This document shows, piece by piece, positions 43,094-51,834 of a stretch of DNA of 64,000 nt (positions within the stretch are counted from its first letter, which is position 1; every line of letters begins with the position of its first letter). The translations under genes and the position numbers were made by a program. Source of the DNA: Flagellimonas marinaquae (GTDB lineage Bacteria; Bacteroidota; Bacteroidia; Flavobacteriales; Flavobacteriaceae); assembly GCF_003992675.1 (NCBI RefSeq), contig NZ_RZMZ01000004.1, positions 193,501 to 257,500 on the forward strand, in the 5' to 3' direction. The notes under the pieces are model-generated. The model made no database searches. It was not told the DNA's origin and saw nothing but the letters and a program-made list of their open reading frames with translations.

Positions 43094-45631
43094 ATGGGAA
43101 AGAACAACGCTGGATTTTCTTGGTTGCTCAAAATGGCATGGCGTGATGGCAAAGCTAGTTATGGCAAGTTATTATTGTTCGTTTTCTCTATTACCCTGGG
43201 CGTGGCCGCAGTGGTAAGTGTCCATTCTTTCAGCCAAGTCCTAAAGGAAAATATTGCACTCCAATCCAAATCCCTTTTAGGGGCCGATTATGTTATAGAA
43301 AGCGATAAGCCCGTTAACGATAGGGTAATGGGTATTATGGATTCCTTGGGAGGTGCCGATGCAAAGGAAATCAACTTTCTGTCCATGGCTGCTTTTCCCG
43401 GCAGCAACGGCACCAAACTTATGGAGGTGAGGGGTTTGGAGGGCGGTTTTCCCTTTTACGGTGAGTTGGAGACCAACCCGTCCACCGCAAATGAAAATTT
43501 TAAAAATGGAGGGGCGCTTGTAGATGCCACTACCATGCTTCAGCTCAATCTTCAACAAGGAGATAGCATCAAACTAGGGGCCGTGATCCTGCCTATTGCG
43601 GGTACATTGGAAAGTGTACCGGGCAGCACCTCGGTTTTTGGTGCGATTGCTCCGCCGGTCCTTATTCCTTTCCGGTATATCGAAAAGACCGGTTTAGTGC
43701 AGACCGGAAGCCGAATCGAATACAAGTATTATTTTCAAGCGGATGAAGCTCAAGATATGGAACTTTTGAGCGAGAAGGTCGAACCTGTTTTGGATTTGGA
43801 AGAAGCGGATTTGGATACGCACCTGTCCGAAGCGAGACGGCTCGGTAGACGCTATGAAAATTTCGCAAAATTCCTGAACCTTGTAGGGTTCATTGCGCTT
43901 TTGTTGGGATGTGTGGGCATCGCTAGTGGAATGGGCATTTATGTTCGGATGAAAATAAGGTCCATTGCCGTACTCAAGTGTTTGGGCGCATCAAAACGGC
44001 AGAGCTATTTGATATTTTTTGTCCAAATTGCTTGCATGGGCATTGTTGGAGGGTTGTTAGGAACTACATTGGGCTACTTGCTCCAACAACTGTTCCCATC
44101 GTTAGTGGGGGACTTGTTGCCCGTGGATGTTACGATTACCTTTTCCCTCCAAAGTGTATTATTGGGACTTTCCCTTGGTTTGGCCATGTCAATATTGTTT
44201 GCTCTTTATCCCTTAATGCAAACTCTTTATGTCTCGCCCTTACAAGCTCTTCGGGTGGTAAAGGAACCAAAGTCCCGCAGCAAAAGAGCAACGGCTGCAG
44301 TAGGAATGGGTATTCTACTGTTTATCAGTGGTTTTTCTTATTGGTTGCTGGGTGATTTAGTACGGTCCCTACTCTTTGTAGCAGGCCTTCTGACCGTTTT
44401 CTTAATTTTGACCGCCGTGGCACGTTTATTTATGTCGCTGTTAAAGAAATTCTTTCCGTATTCGTGGAGTTTTATTGCGCGTCAAAGCCTAAAAAATCTG
44501 TTTCGTCCACAAAATCAAACCTTAGTGCTTGTCTTGTCGATTGGAATTGGAACATTTTTGATCAGCACCTTATACTTTACCAAGGATATGCTGCTCGAAA
44601 AGGCCGCCATTGAGGACAGTGCCAATAGTGCCAATATGATACTCATGGATATCCAGAAGCAACAGGTCGAGGCAATTTCCCAAACCGTGGAATCCGCAGG
44701 TATGCCCGTAATTGACAAGATTCCCATTGTTACCATGCGGGTGGAGACATTGAATGGGCGCCATGTTGAGGATATTCGAAAGGATTCGACCTCGCAAGTA
44801 AGCCGATGGATATTGAACCATGAGTTTAGGGTAACTTATCGGGATAGTCTTATTGGTTCCGAAAGGCTCTTGGAAGGAAAATGGGTCCATAGGACAGAAA
44901 CCAACTCGGACATTCCTATCTCAGTAAGCAGCGATTTTGCCAATATGGCAAAGGTATCCATTGGTGACCCGGTCGCTTTCAATGTGCAAGGTAGGATTAT
45001 GGAGACCAAGGTGACAAGCATACGTGAGGTGGACTGGAGTCGTTTACAGCCCAATTTTTCCATTGTATTTCCAGCAGGCGTACTCGAAAATGCGCCACAA
45101 TTTGGAGTAATGACACTGCGGACTCCCGATGATGCGAGTTCGGCAAGACTCCAACAAGAATTGGTGCAGAATTTTCCCAATGTCTCCATTTTGGACCTCA
45201 AACGCATTCTTTCCCTTTTGGAAGATATTTTAGGGAAGATTGGATGGATCATCAATTTCATGGCCTTTTTTAGCATTTTTGTCGGGGTGGCAGTGCTCAT
45301 GGGAGCTATTTATAGTAGCAAACATCAACGGGTGAAGCAAGGAGCCTTATTAAGGACCTTGGGTGCAAAAAGTGCACAAATTCTCAAAATGATTGCTATC
45401 GAGTATACCATTTTGGGTTTCTTAGGAGCTTTCATGGGGGTGGTACTGGCAGTTTTGGGCAGCACACTGCTGGCTTGGCTGCTATTTGATACCGCTTTTG
45501 CACCTTCGGCGGTGCCGTTCATCATAATTTTACCTGCGATAACACTCTTGGTATTCACCCTTGGCGTTGCAAATAGTATGGGCATTGTACGTAATTCGCC
45601 ATTATCGGTTTTGAAAAAGGAGAAAGAATAA
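43094..45631 (+). CDS. FtsX-like ABC permease, YbbP type
   Basis: 845 residues. Two FtsX units are seen: membrane segments near the N-terminus (LLLFVFSITLGVAAVVSVHS), a group around residues 255-400 (FLNLVGFIALLLGCVGIASG, SVLLGLSLGLAMSILFALYP), a middle pair (FLISGFSYWLLG region) and a C-terminal group (WIINFMAFFSIFVGVAVLMG, VVLAVLGSTLLAWLLF). Large periplasmic domains lie between. YbbP-type permeases have about ten helices and are thought to move lipids or lipoproteins. It forms one unit with the preceding ATPase. Confidence 0.87.
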   Translation: MGKNNAGFSWLLKMAWRDGKASYGKLLLFVFSITLGVAAVVSVHSFSQVLKENIALQSKSLLGADYVIESDKPVNDRVMGIMDSLGGADAKEINFLSMAAFPGSNGTKLMEVRGLEGGFPFYGELETNPSTANENFKNGGALVDATTMLQLNLQQGDSIKLGAVILPIAGTLESVPGSTSVFGAIAPPVLIPFRYIEKTGLVQTGSRIEYKYYFQADEAQDMELLSEKVEPVLDLEEADLDTHLSEARRLGRRYENFAKFLNLVGFIALLLGCVGIASGMGIYVRMKIRSIAVLKCLGASKRQSYLIFFVQIACMGIVGGLLGTTLGYLLQQLFPSLVGDLLPVDVTITFSLQSVLLGLSLGLAMSILFALYPLMQTLYVSPLQALRVVKEPKSRSKRATAAVGMGILLFISGFSYWLLGDLVRSLLFVAGLLTVFLILTAVARLFMSLLKKFFPYSWSFIARQSLKNLFRPQNQTLVLVLSIGIGTFLISTLYFTKDMLLEKAAIEDSANSANMILMDIQKQQVEAISQTVESAGMPVIDKIPIVTMRVETLNGRHVEDIRKDSTSQVSRWILNHEFRVTYRDSLIGSERLLEGKWVHRTETNSDIPISVSSDFANMAKVSIGDPVAFNVQGRIMETKVTSIREVDWSRLQPNFSIVFPAGVLENAPQFGVMTLRTPDDASSARLQQELVQNFPNVSILDLKRILSLLEDILGKIGWIINFMAFFSIFVGVAVLMGAIYSSKHQRVKQGALLRTLGAKSAQILKMIAIEYTILGFLGAFMGVVLAVLGSTLLAWLLFDTAFAPSAVPFIIILPAITLLVFTLGVANSMGIVRNSPLSVLKKEKE

Positions 45632-45717
45632 AAGGCTTCATCAAGGAACAGCCCTGTTTTATTCAGAAAGTACGGTCCTAAAACCCAAATGCTCCATACC
45701 CAAATCTGGACTAGTGG

Positions 45718-46062
45718 CCATTCTGGCTGAAATCCGGTAACTGGCACAATAGGAAGCGCCGCAAAGAAGGCGACCCGATCTATAAATCGATACATGAAGC
45801 AGGGTTACGTAGGTTCAGACCCATCATCTTGACCACGATGACTACTTTTGGAGGGCTAGCGCCAATAATTTTGGAAACCTCCAGCCAGGCCTTTTATCTC
45901 ATTCCGATGGCCATTTCATTAGGATTTGGAATTGTTTTTGCCACCGCCATCATCTTGGTTATTGTACCATGCCTCTATTTGATTTTGGAAGATGCCCGTT
46001 TGGCAATCCAAAAAGGGAAGACTGTTGAAAAAGGGGATGTTTCGGAAACTGCGGTCTCCTGA
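45718..46062 (+). pseudogene. C-terminal remnant of an RND-type efflux transporter
   Basis: In one continuous frame the strand reads [20 protein letters not shown], then [40 protein letters not shown] and [11 protein letters not shown], ending in a polar tail. This is the last ~110 residues of an AcrB/MexB-like pump (RFRPI-LTT and IPMA-SLGFG blocks). The other ~900 residues are absent and non-coding DNA joins it to ybbP. The longest ATG frame (45829) covers only part. It is a deletion remnant. Confidence 0.75.
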
Positions 46063-46119
46063 TTCTCCATTTTCATCAAATCCCTGATCTATGATCAAAA
46101 GGTTGCGTATTTTAGTAGA

Positions 46120-46962
46120 ATGGCGACCAAGCAGTTTCATATCACCAAATCAACCGGGGAGAAGGTGGACTTTTCCATGGAGAAGCTAAAGAAATCATTG
46201 CAATTCAGTGGTGCTTCCAATGAAATGGTGGAAGAAATTGTGCGTCAAGTACAGGATGAACTCTATCATGGTATCACCACAAAGGAAATTTACAACCGTG
46301 CTTTTGCTCTTTTAAAGAAGAAAGAGTCGGTTTATGCCTCCAAATACAAATTAAAAAAGGCCATTTATGAATTAGGCCCAACGGGTTTCCCCTTTGAAAA
46401 ATTCATCAGCGGTATTCTGCACTATTCCGGTTTTGACACTAAGGTTGGGGAAATCGTTCAGGGTAGTTGTGTATCCCACGAAATCGATATTTTGGCAACT
46501 AAGAATGGCACGTTGCATGTTATTGAGTGCAAATTTCACAGTGATGATGGGCTCAAGTGCAATGTAAAGGTCCCACTCTACATCAACTCCAGATATACTG
46601 ATGTAAAGCTGCCCTTGGAAAGCAAAAAGAACAAGACATTTACCACAACCAAGGGTTGGGTGGTCACCAACACACGGTTCAGCCAAGATGCCTTGGAGTA
46701 TGGCAAGTGTGCCGGACTGTATCTATTGAGCTGGGACTATCCGCATGGAGATGGCCTAAAGGAACGGATAGACCGTTTACGTTTGTATCCCATCACAGTA
46801 TCCACGTTGCTTTCCAATCGAGAGAAACACTTTTTATTGGGGAGGGATGTTGTCCTTTGCCGTGAATTGGTCAAAAATGGATTCTTACTGGATCACTTGG
46901 GTGTTTCCAATGGACGAAAGCAACGGATTTTAAAGGAAATGAAATCATTGTGTAATCTCTAA
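46120..46962 (+). CDS. ATP-cone domain fused to an Mrr-like PD-(D/E)xK nuclease
   Basis: 280 residues. Residues 1-90 are an ATP-cone (ITKSTGEKVDFSMEKLKKSL, LYHGITTKEIYNRAFALLKK), the nucleotide-binding module known from ribonucleotide reductases and NrdR. Residues about 95-210 have the restriction-endonuclease-like core of Mrr type: FEKFISGILHYSGFDTKVGE, SHEIDILATKNG with Asp, and LHVIECKFH with E-x-K. The rest (about 70 residues) has no clear domain. The fusion suggests a DNase gated by ATP/dATP. The next gene, a beta-CASP nuclease, begins 7 bp downstream. Confidence 0.8.
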   Translation: MATKQFHITKSTGEKVDFSMEKLKKSLQFSGASNEMVEEIVRQVQDELYHGITTKEIYNRAFALLKKKESVYASKYKLKKAIYELGPTGFPFEKFISGILHYSGFDTKVGEIVQGSCVSHEIDILATKNGTLHVIECKFHSDDGLKCNVKVPLYINSRYTDVKLPLESKKNKTFTTTKGWVVTNTRFSQDALEYGKCAGLYLLSWDYPHGDGLKERIDRLRLYPITVSTLLSNREKHFLLGRDVVLCRELVKNGFLLDHLGVSNGRKQRILKEMKSLCNL

Positions 46963-46969
46963 CCAATCG

Positions 46970-48340
46970 ATGAAAACAGTACAAGTACATTTTTTAGGTG
47001 CATCGGGAACGGTTACCGGCTCCAAGTTTTATTTAGATTCTGAGGATATCAAGGTTTTGGTGGATTGCGGTCTGTTCCAAGGAGTAAAGGAGTTGCGCCA
47101 ACAGAATTGGCAACCCTTGTCCGTGGATCCCTCACAAATGGATTATGTGTTGCTTACCCACGGACATTTGGACCATTGCGGCTATTTGCCCCTTTTGGTC
47201 CGCCAAGGATTTCGGGGAAAGATACTGGGAACCGCACCCACTTTGGAAATTGCACGCATCATATTGGAGGACAGTGCCAAGATTCAAGAGGAGGAGGCCA
47301 AAAAAGCAAACGAAGAAGCCTACAGCAAACACAACCCTGCTCTTCCCTTGTATACCAAAACGGATGTTGGCCTTACCCTGAAACTTTTTGAGCAGGTGGA
47401 TGAAGGGGATACTATCACGCTGTCAGACCACTGTTCTGTTACCTTTTTATACAACGGACATATTATTGGCTCTTGCTATTTGGAATTGAATTTGTATGGA
47501 AAGCTGTTTGTGTTCTCTGGGGATGTGGGACGACAACAGGACCTCTTGCTCAACCCGCCCAAAAAACCGGAATGGGCGGATTATTTGTTTGTGGAAAGCA
47601 CCTATGGGGATAGATTGCACCCTGAAGAGGATGTAGAGGGCATACTCACAGATTTGATTTCGGAGACACTGCAAAAAAAGGGAACCCTCATTATACCCTC
47701 CTTTGCTGTGGAACGCCTTCAATCCTTAATGTACCAGTTATGGACATTGTACCGGAAAAACCGGATTCCCAATATTCCCATTTTTGTGGACAGTCCCATG
47801 GGAAACAATGTGTTGGAGGTGTTTAGACAATTTCCGGAGTGGCATAAACTTACCCCTTCGGAGTATCGAAATATGTACCATCATATAAATGTGGTGAGCT
47901 CTTACGCCGAAACTTGGGAAACTATTGACGACCCAAGACCCAAAATAGTGATTGCGGGTAGCGGAATGGTCACTGGAGGTAGGGTGCTTACCTACCTCAA
48001 ACAATTGGCAGATAAGGAGTCCACCACCATTTTGTTGGTAGGTTTCCAAGCTGAGGAAACTCGCGGGAGGAAATTGTTGGAAGGTGCAACCGAGTTAAAA
48101 ATCTACGGAAAACATATTCCTATTAACGCAAAGGTTTGCCATTTGGAAAGTCTCTCGGCCCATGCGGACCAATCGGAACTATTAGCGTGGATGGGTTCCA
48201 TAAAAAACGTCCCCGAAAAGGTGTTTTTAGTCCACGGGGAAGCTTCGGCCATGACCATTTATAAGGATAAGATTCACCAAGAATACGGCTGGGACCCCCA
48301 TATCCCTGCTCTCCACGAAATGGTTGAGATTATGCTTTAA
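46970..48340 (+). CDS. Metallo-beta-lactamase/beta-CASP RNA nuclease
   Basis: 456 residues. The metallo-beta-lactamase motif is THGHLDHCGYLPLL; further metal ligands are in GHIIGSCYLEL and FSGDVGRQQDLLL. The beta-CASP insert has FVDSPMGNNVLEVF and IVIAGSGMVTGGRVL, and the C-terminus has SLSAHADQSELLAWM with HAD. This is the CPSF73/Ysh1-like RNA-processing type. It shares a transcript with the ATP-cone nuclease gene and converges with upp. Confidence 0.9.
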   Translation: MKTVQVHFLGASGTVTGSKFYLDSEDIKVLVDCGLFQGVKELRQQNWQPLSVDPSQMDYVLLTHGHLDHCGYLPLLVRQGFRGKILGTAPTLEIARIILEDSAKIQEEEAKKANEEAYSKHNPALPLYTKTDVGLTLKLFEQVDEGDTITLSDHCSVTFLYNGHIIGSCYLELNLYGKLFVFSGDVGRQQDLLLNPPKKPEWADYLFVESTYGDRLHPEEDVEGILTDLISETLQKKGTLIIPSFAVERLQSLMYQLWTLYRKNRIPNIPIFVDSPMGNNVLEVFRQFPEWHKLTPSEYRNMYHHINVVSSYAETWETIDDPRPKIVIAGSGMVTGGRVLTYLKQLADKESTTILLVGFQAEETRGRKLLEGATELKIYGKHIPINAKVCHLESLSAHADQSELLAWMGSIKNVPEKVFLVHGEASAMTIYKDKIHQEYGWDPHIPALHEMVEIML

Positions 48341-48348
48341 AAGTAACC

Positions 48349-49002
48349 TTACAGTTTCATCCCGTAGCTGAGGTCACCTGCATCACCAAGGCCTGGAACA
48401 ATGTAGCCTTTACTGGTCAATCCCTCATCGACCGCAGCAATCCAGAGGTGGGTATCCTCAGGGAAAACGTCCTGTATTTTGGTCAAACCTTGTTGGGAAC
48501 CTATTACAGATATGATGTGTATTTGTTTGGGCGTTCCATGGCTTTTCAGCGCATCGAGTACATTTTCCAAGGTTTTTCCAGTGGCCAACATGGGATCTGT
48601 GAGCACCAATACTTTTCCCTCCAATGAGGGTGCAGCAAAATATTTTACAATCACTTCAAAAGCATCATCATTGTTGGGATGATGTCGATATGCCGAGATA
48701 AATGCGTTTTCGGCCCCATCAAAATAACTTAAAATACCATGGTGCAGGGGCAGCCCGGCACGCAAAACGGAACAGAGCACCAATTGGTCCGAACACAGAA
48801 AGGATGGTTTGGTGCCAAGAGGAGTGGTCACTTCCTTTGCAGCATAATCCAGTGTTTTGCTCAGTTCGTAGGCAAGAATTTCGCCAATACGCTCAATATT
48901 GCGGCGAAACCGCATGGGATCTTTTTGGATGGTAATATCCCTGATTTCGGCGATAAAGGTATTGAGAATGGAATGGGCTTGGTCGAATTGGTGAACGATC
49001 AT
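48349..49002 (-). CDS. upp: Uracil phosphoribosyltransferase
   Basis: 217 residues. The PRPP-binding loop is VLVLTDPMLATGKT and the C-terminal uracil-binding segment is KGYIVPGLGDAGDLSYG; CSVLRAGLPLHHGI is the flexible-loop region. It makes UMP from uracil and PRPP in pyrimidine salvage. It converges with the beta-CASP gene 8 bp away. Confidence 0.92.
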   Translation of the reverse strand: MIVHQFDQAHSILNTFIAEIRDITIQKDPMRFRRNIERIGEILAYELSKTLDYAAKEVTTPLGTKPSFLCSDQLVLCSVLRAGLPLHHGILSYFDGAENAFISAYRHHPNNDDAFEVIVKYFAAPSLEGKVLVLTDPMLATGKTLENVLDALKSHGTPKQIHIISVIGSQQGLTKIQDVFPEDTHLWIAAVDEGLTSKGYIVPGLGDAGDLSYGMKL

Positions 49003-49089
49003 AGGGTAACAATTGAGTCTATCTAAAGGTAAACCTTGTCCGTAACATATAAAAATGAGCAGTGTTGAACGAAAGAAATGGTCATGGTA

Positions 49090-49103
49090 CTGATAAAGAT
49101 CAT
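49090..49103. promoter_or_regulatory. CRP/FNR-type box CTGAT-AAAG-ATCAT upstream of the dnaJ-like gene
   Basis: Perfect TGAT-N4-ATCA dyad, 78 bp before the start of the DnaJ-like gene. It is the first of a set of such boxes between 49 and 58 kb, in the range of the receiver-CRP/FNR regulator at 53342-54388. Confidence 0.6.
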
Positions 49104-49180
49104 TGGGAGGGAAGTGGAATTTTCGCGAAATTTGAAGGTATGACCTAGAGCATCAAAATGCTTGAACCTAAGAGTAGACT

Positions 49181-50092
49181 ATGGACTTTATCGATTATTA
49201 TAAGGTTTTGGGAGTAGATAAAAAGGCATCTACAGAGGAAATCAAAAAAGCGTACCGCAAACTTGCCCGAAAGTACCATCCGGACTTAAACCCCAATGAT
49301 GTGGAGGCTGAAAAGAACTTTAAACGGGTCAACGAAGCCAATGAAGTTTTGTCAGACCCTGAAAAGCGTAAAAAATATGACGAATACGGTAAGGACTGGC
49401 AACATGCGGAGGAGTTTGAAAAAGCAAAACGAGCCAGATCTCAGCAGTCTGGCCAAGGAGATTTTGGCGGATATACCTACAGTTCGGGCGGTTCAGCACA
49501 GGATTTTTCCGACTTTTTTGAATCGATGTTCGGCGGTAGGTCGGCTGGTTTTGGTGGCAGGGGCCAACGCGTGCGATTTAGGGGGCAAGACTATAATGCA
49601 GAATTGAAATTGTCCCTCATGGACGTGTATACGACCCAAAAGCAGACCCTCACCGTAAACGGTAAGAACATACGGTTGACCATCCCAGCGGGGATTGAGG
49701 ACGGACAGACCATCAAAATATCGGGTCATGGAGGTCCGGGTGTCGAGGGAGGTCCTGCTGGTGACCTCTACATTACTTTTTCCATTGTCAACAATACCAG
49801 TTTTAGGCGCGATGGGCCGAATTTGTATAAAACAGTGGAGGTACCGTTGGTCAAGGCTGTCTTGGGAGGCGAAATCCAAGTAGAGACCCTAACGGGCAAG
49901 GTGAAATTGAAAGTGGCGCCAGGAACAGACAATGGTGCCCAGGTCAAGTTGAAAGGAAAGGGTTTTCCCAAGTATAAAAAGGAAGGACAATTCGGCGACC
50001 TGTATTTGACCTATCAGGTAAAAGTCCCCAAAAATTTGACCACAGAGCAAAAAGAACTCTTTGAGGCCCTGGAAAAAACCAACCTTAAATAA
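49181..50092 (+). CDS. cbpA: DnaJ-family co-chaperone, CbpA type
   Basis: 303 residues. The J domain is at 1-70 ([23 protein letters not shown] in KYHPDLNP). A Gly/Phe/Ser-rich linker ([20 protein letters not shown]) follows, then the two C-terminal client-binding domains ([40 protein letters not shown]). The zinc-finger domain of DnaJ is missing, so it is the CbpA type. It is paired with a CbpM-like gene 7 bp downstream. Confidence 0.92.
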   Translation: MDFIDYYKVLGVDKKASTEEIKKAYRKLARKYHPDLNPNDVEAEKNFKRVNEANEVLSDPEKRKKYDEYGKDWQHAEEFEKAKRARSQQSGQGDFGGYTYSSGGSAQDFSDFFESMFGGRSAGFGGRGQRVRFRGQDYNAELKLSLMDVYTTQKQTLTVNGKNIRLTIPAGIEDGQTIKISGHGGPGVEGGPAGDLYITFSIVNNTSFRRDGPNLYKTVEVPLVKAVLGGEIQVETLTGKVKLKVAPGTDNGAQVKLKGKGFPKYKKEGQFGDLYLTYQVKVPKNLTTEQKELFEALEKTNLK

Positions 50093-50099
50093 AGCAGAC

Positions 50100-50390
50100 A
50101 TGAAAAAAGAAAACTATATATCCATAGAGACCTTTTGTAAGCGCCACGGTGTAGGGGAGTCCTTTGTGTACTCCATGTATGAGTATGAGATTTTGCAGGT
50201 AGAAAACAAACCTGATAAAAGAATGTTGCATGTGGAAGAACTTCCCCTATTGGAAAAAATGGTACGCTTGCACAACGAGCTCGATATCAATCCTGAAGGG
50301 ATACAGGCCATACATCACCTCTTGGGACAGGTGGAAAATCTGCAAGAAGAGGTCGCTGCCCTCAAACGTAAATTGGATGTATTAAAATGA
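50100..50390 (+). CDS. cbpM: CbpM-like chaperone modulator
   Basis: 96 residues from the ATG at 50100, 7 bp after the cbpA-type gene. A longer frame from 50061 overlaps it and is not needed. The pattern (YISIETFCKRHGVGESFVYS, then a C-terminal helix VENLQEEVAALKRKLDVL) matches MerR-like CbpM proteins that inhibit CbpA. The gene pair is a known operon type. Confidence 0.8.
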   Translation: MKKENYISIETFCKRHGVGESFVYSMYEYEILQVENKPDKRMLHVEELPLLEKMVRLHNELDINPEGIQAIHHLLGQVENLQEEVAALKRKLDVLK

Positions 50391-50403
50391 TGTGGATGTT
50401 CGT

Positions 50404-50417
50404 ATGACCATCGTCAT
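50404..50417. promoter_or_regulatory. Dyad ATGAC-CATC-GTCAT upstream of the first universal stress gene
   Basis: A perfect dyad with the same half-site spacing as the TGAT-N4-ATCA boxes nearby but with C/G in place of T/A at the inner position. It lies 103 bp before the usp start at 50520. It may be a lower-affinity or different-regulator variant. Confidence 0.35.
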
Positions 50418-50519
50418 AGGAATCTGAAAATACGCAGATTACCTTTAAGGGAAGACAAAAAATGAAATGTAAACCACATAACTTTTGAAGAAGTTAATGT
50501 GTTTCCAAAAGGTGATGAG

Positions 50520-51341
50520 ATGAAAAAAATATTGGTACCCGTCGATTTTTCAGATTTTTCCAAATATGCCCTTGAAGTTGCCGCTAAATTGGCAAAGCAG
50601 CATGGGGCTGCCATTGTATTGCTACATATGATTGGTATGTCCGATTCGGTATTGGCCAATTCCGAACTTGCGGAGGAGGCGGAAGCAAAGTATTTTTTGA
50701 AGTTGGCCAAAGATAAAATCAAGGAGTTGACCGAACAAAGGCACCTCAAGGGCATTCCCGTGAACGCCGTTATTCAAAATTATAAGGATTTTGAGGAGGT
50801 GAACCATGTAGCCCAAGAACAAAATTGCGATTTGATAGTCATGGGTTCACATGGCGCAAGCGGCATACGGGAACTTTTTGTGGGCTCCAATACCGAAAAG
50901 GTGGTACGTTCTTCTGACCTACCTGTTATGGTCATCAAGTCCAGCCCCGTTGACTTTAATATTCAACGAATGGTCATGGCCTGCGATCTAGACGTGGAGA
51001 ACATCCCTGTTTATAAAAAAGCAGAGCAGTTCGCCAAGCTCAACCGAGCTTCTTTGGAAATGGTATATGTGCTCAGTGCAGGCGCCAATTTCATGGGGCG
51101 CGACGATGTGACCCAAAGGCTAGAGGCCTTTAAACAAGGATTGGGGACGGAGATCGATATTCATTTTTACGACCATAATTCGGTGGGGAAGGGCATACTT
51201 CAGTATTGTTTTGAAAAAAATGCCGATTTATTGGTGATTCCAACCCACGGTAGAAAAGGATTGGCTCGATTTATTGTGGGTAGCCTAGCCGAAAGCGTAT
51301 CCAACCATGCAAAAATTCCCGTGATGACGATTAAGATATGA
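50520..51341 (+). CDS. Tandem universal stress protein (UspA family)
   Basis: 273 residues from the ATG at 50520; an upstream ATG at 50499 is in frame but the ribosome-binding-like GGTGATGAG favours the second. Two Usp domains: the first begins KKILVPVDFSDFSKYALEVA and has the ATP loop MGSHGASGIRELFVGSNT; the second has PTHGRKGLARFIVGSLAES. Both G-x2-G-x9-G loops are complete. Such proteins bind ATP/AMP and help survival in stasis or hypoxia. It is one of four here. Confidence 0.9.
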   Translation: MKKILVPVDFSDFSKYALEVAAKLAKQHGAAIVLLHMIGMSDSVLANSELAEEAEAKYFLKLAKDKIKELTEQRHLKGIPVNAVIQNYKDFEEVNHVAQEQNCDLIVMGSHGASGIRELFVGSNTEKVVRSSDLPVMVIKSSPVDFNIQRMVMACDLDVENIPVYKKAEQFAKLNRASLEMVYVLSAGANFMGRDDVTQRLEAFKQGLGTEIDIHFYDHNSVGKGILQYCFEKNADLLVIPTHGRKGLARFIVGSLAESVSNHAKIPVMTIKI

Positions 51342-51749
51342 TTAATTGTCAAAAAGCAATTGGAGTCGTCCCAAAAGGATAAGCTCCGATTTATTGCTTC
51401 CGGCAAAGGCTGCGGCAATCGCCCGTGAAGTGGACATGGCCAAATTCTGGATTTCTTTTGTGAACAAGGTTTTGTGCTCCGTGTAAAAGGCTTCGAACTC
51501 TTCGTATATTTCCTCGCTATCCTTGGTATATTCCAATAGCCAATCAAAAACGGATATAATCTGGAAGGCAGCATCCGTTCCGTACTCATCTTCCACATCG
51601 TCCACCTCAAGCCAATAGTCCTTTACCAACTCATTGAGCTTTTCCATCTCTTTCATATGAACACTATGATCGGCCATGGCAATGGCATAAAATAGTTTTC
51701 CTAAATTCTGGTATAGTTCGTTTTGTAGATTTTTATCAGTTTCCAACAT
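51342..51749 (-). CDS. TerB-like helical protein
   Basis: 135 residues, all helical and acidic. GKLFYAIAMADHSVHMKEME followed by LNELVKDYWLEVDD resembles the start of TerB domains, which bind metal through acidic residues. The stop abuts the convergent usp gene stop with no gap. Role unknown; the TerB fold is inferred. Confidence 0.55.
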   Translation of the reverse strand: MLETDKNLQNELYQNLGKLFYAIAMADHSVHMKEMEKLNELVKDYWLEVDDVEDEYGTDAAFQIISVFDWLLEYTKDSEEIYEEFEAFYTEHKTLFTKEIQNLAMSTSRAIAAAFAGSNKSELILLGRLQLLFDN

Positions 51750-51802
51750 TTTCTTAAATTTTGGCTCAGGTTTAAATATACCGATCTATTTGGTATGTAA
51801 GC

Positions 51803-51816
51803 ATGACCAAAATCAG
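51803..51816. promoter_or_regulatory. CRP/FNR-like box ATGAC-CAAA-ATCAG upstream of the PAS kinase
   Basis: TGAC-N4-ATCA, one mismatch from the TGAT-N4-ATCA consensus seen at four other sites nearby. It lies 18 bp before the TTG start of the kinase gene, close enough to act as an autoregulatory site. Confidence 0.35.
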
Positions 51817-51834
51817 TATTTTTAATCTTAAATT

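Noticed and set aside
46085..46097. TGAT-CTATG-ATCA upstream of the ATP-cone nuclease gene
   Set aside because: Half-sites fit the CRP/FNR consensus but the spacer is 5, not 4, which would turn the half-sites out of phase.
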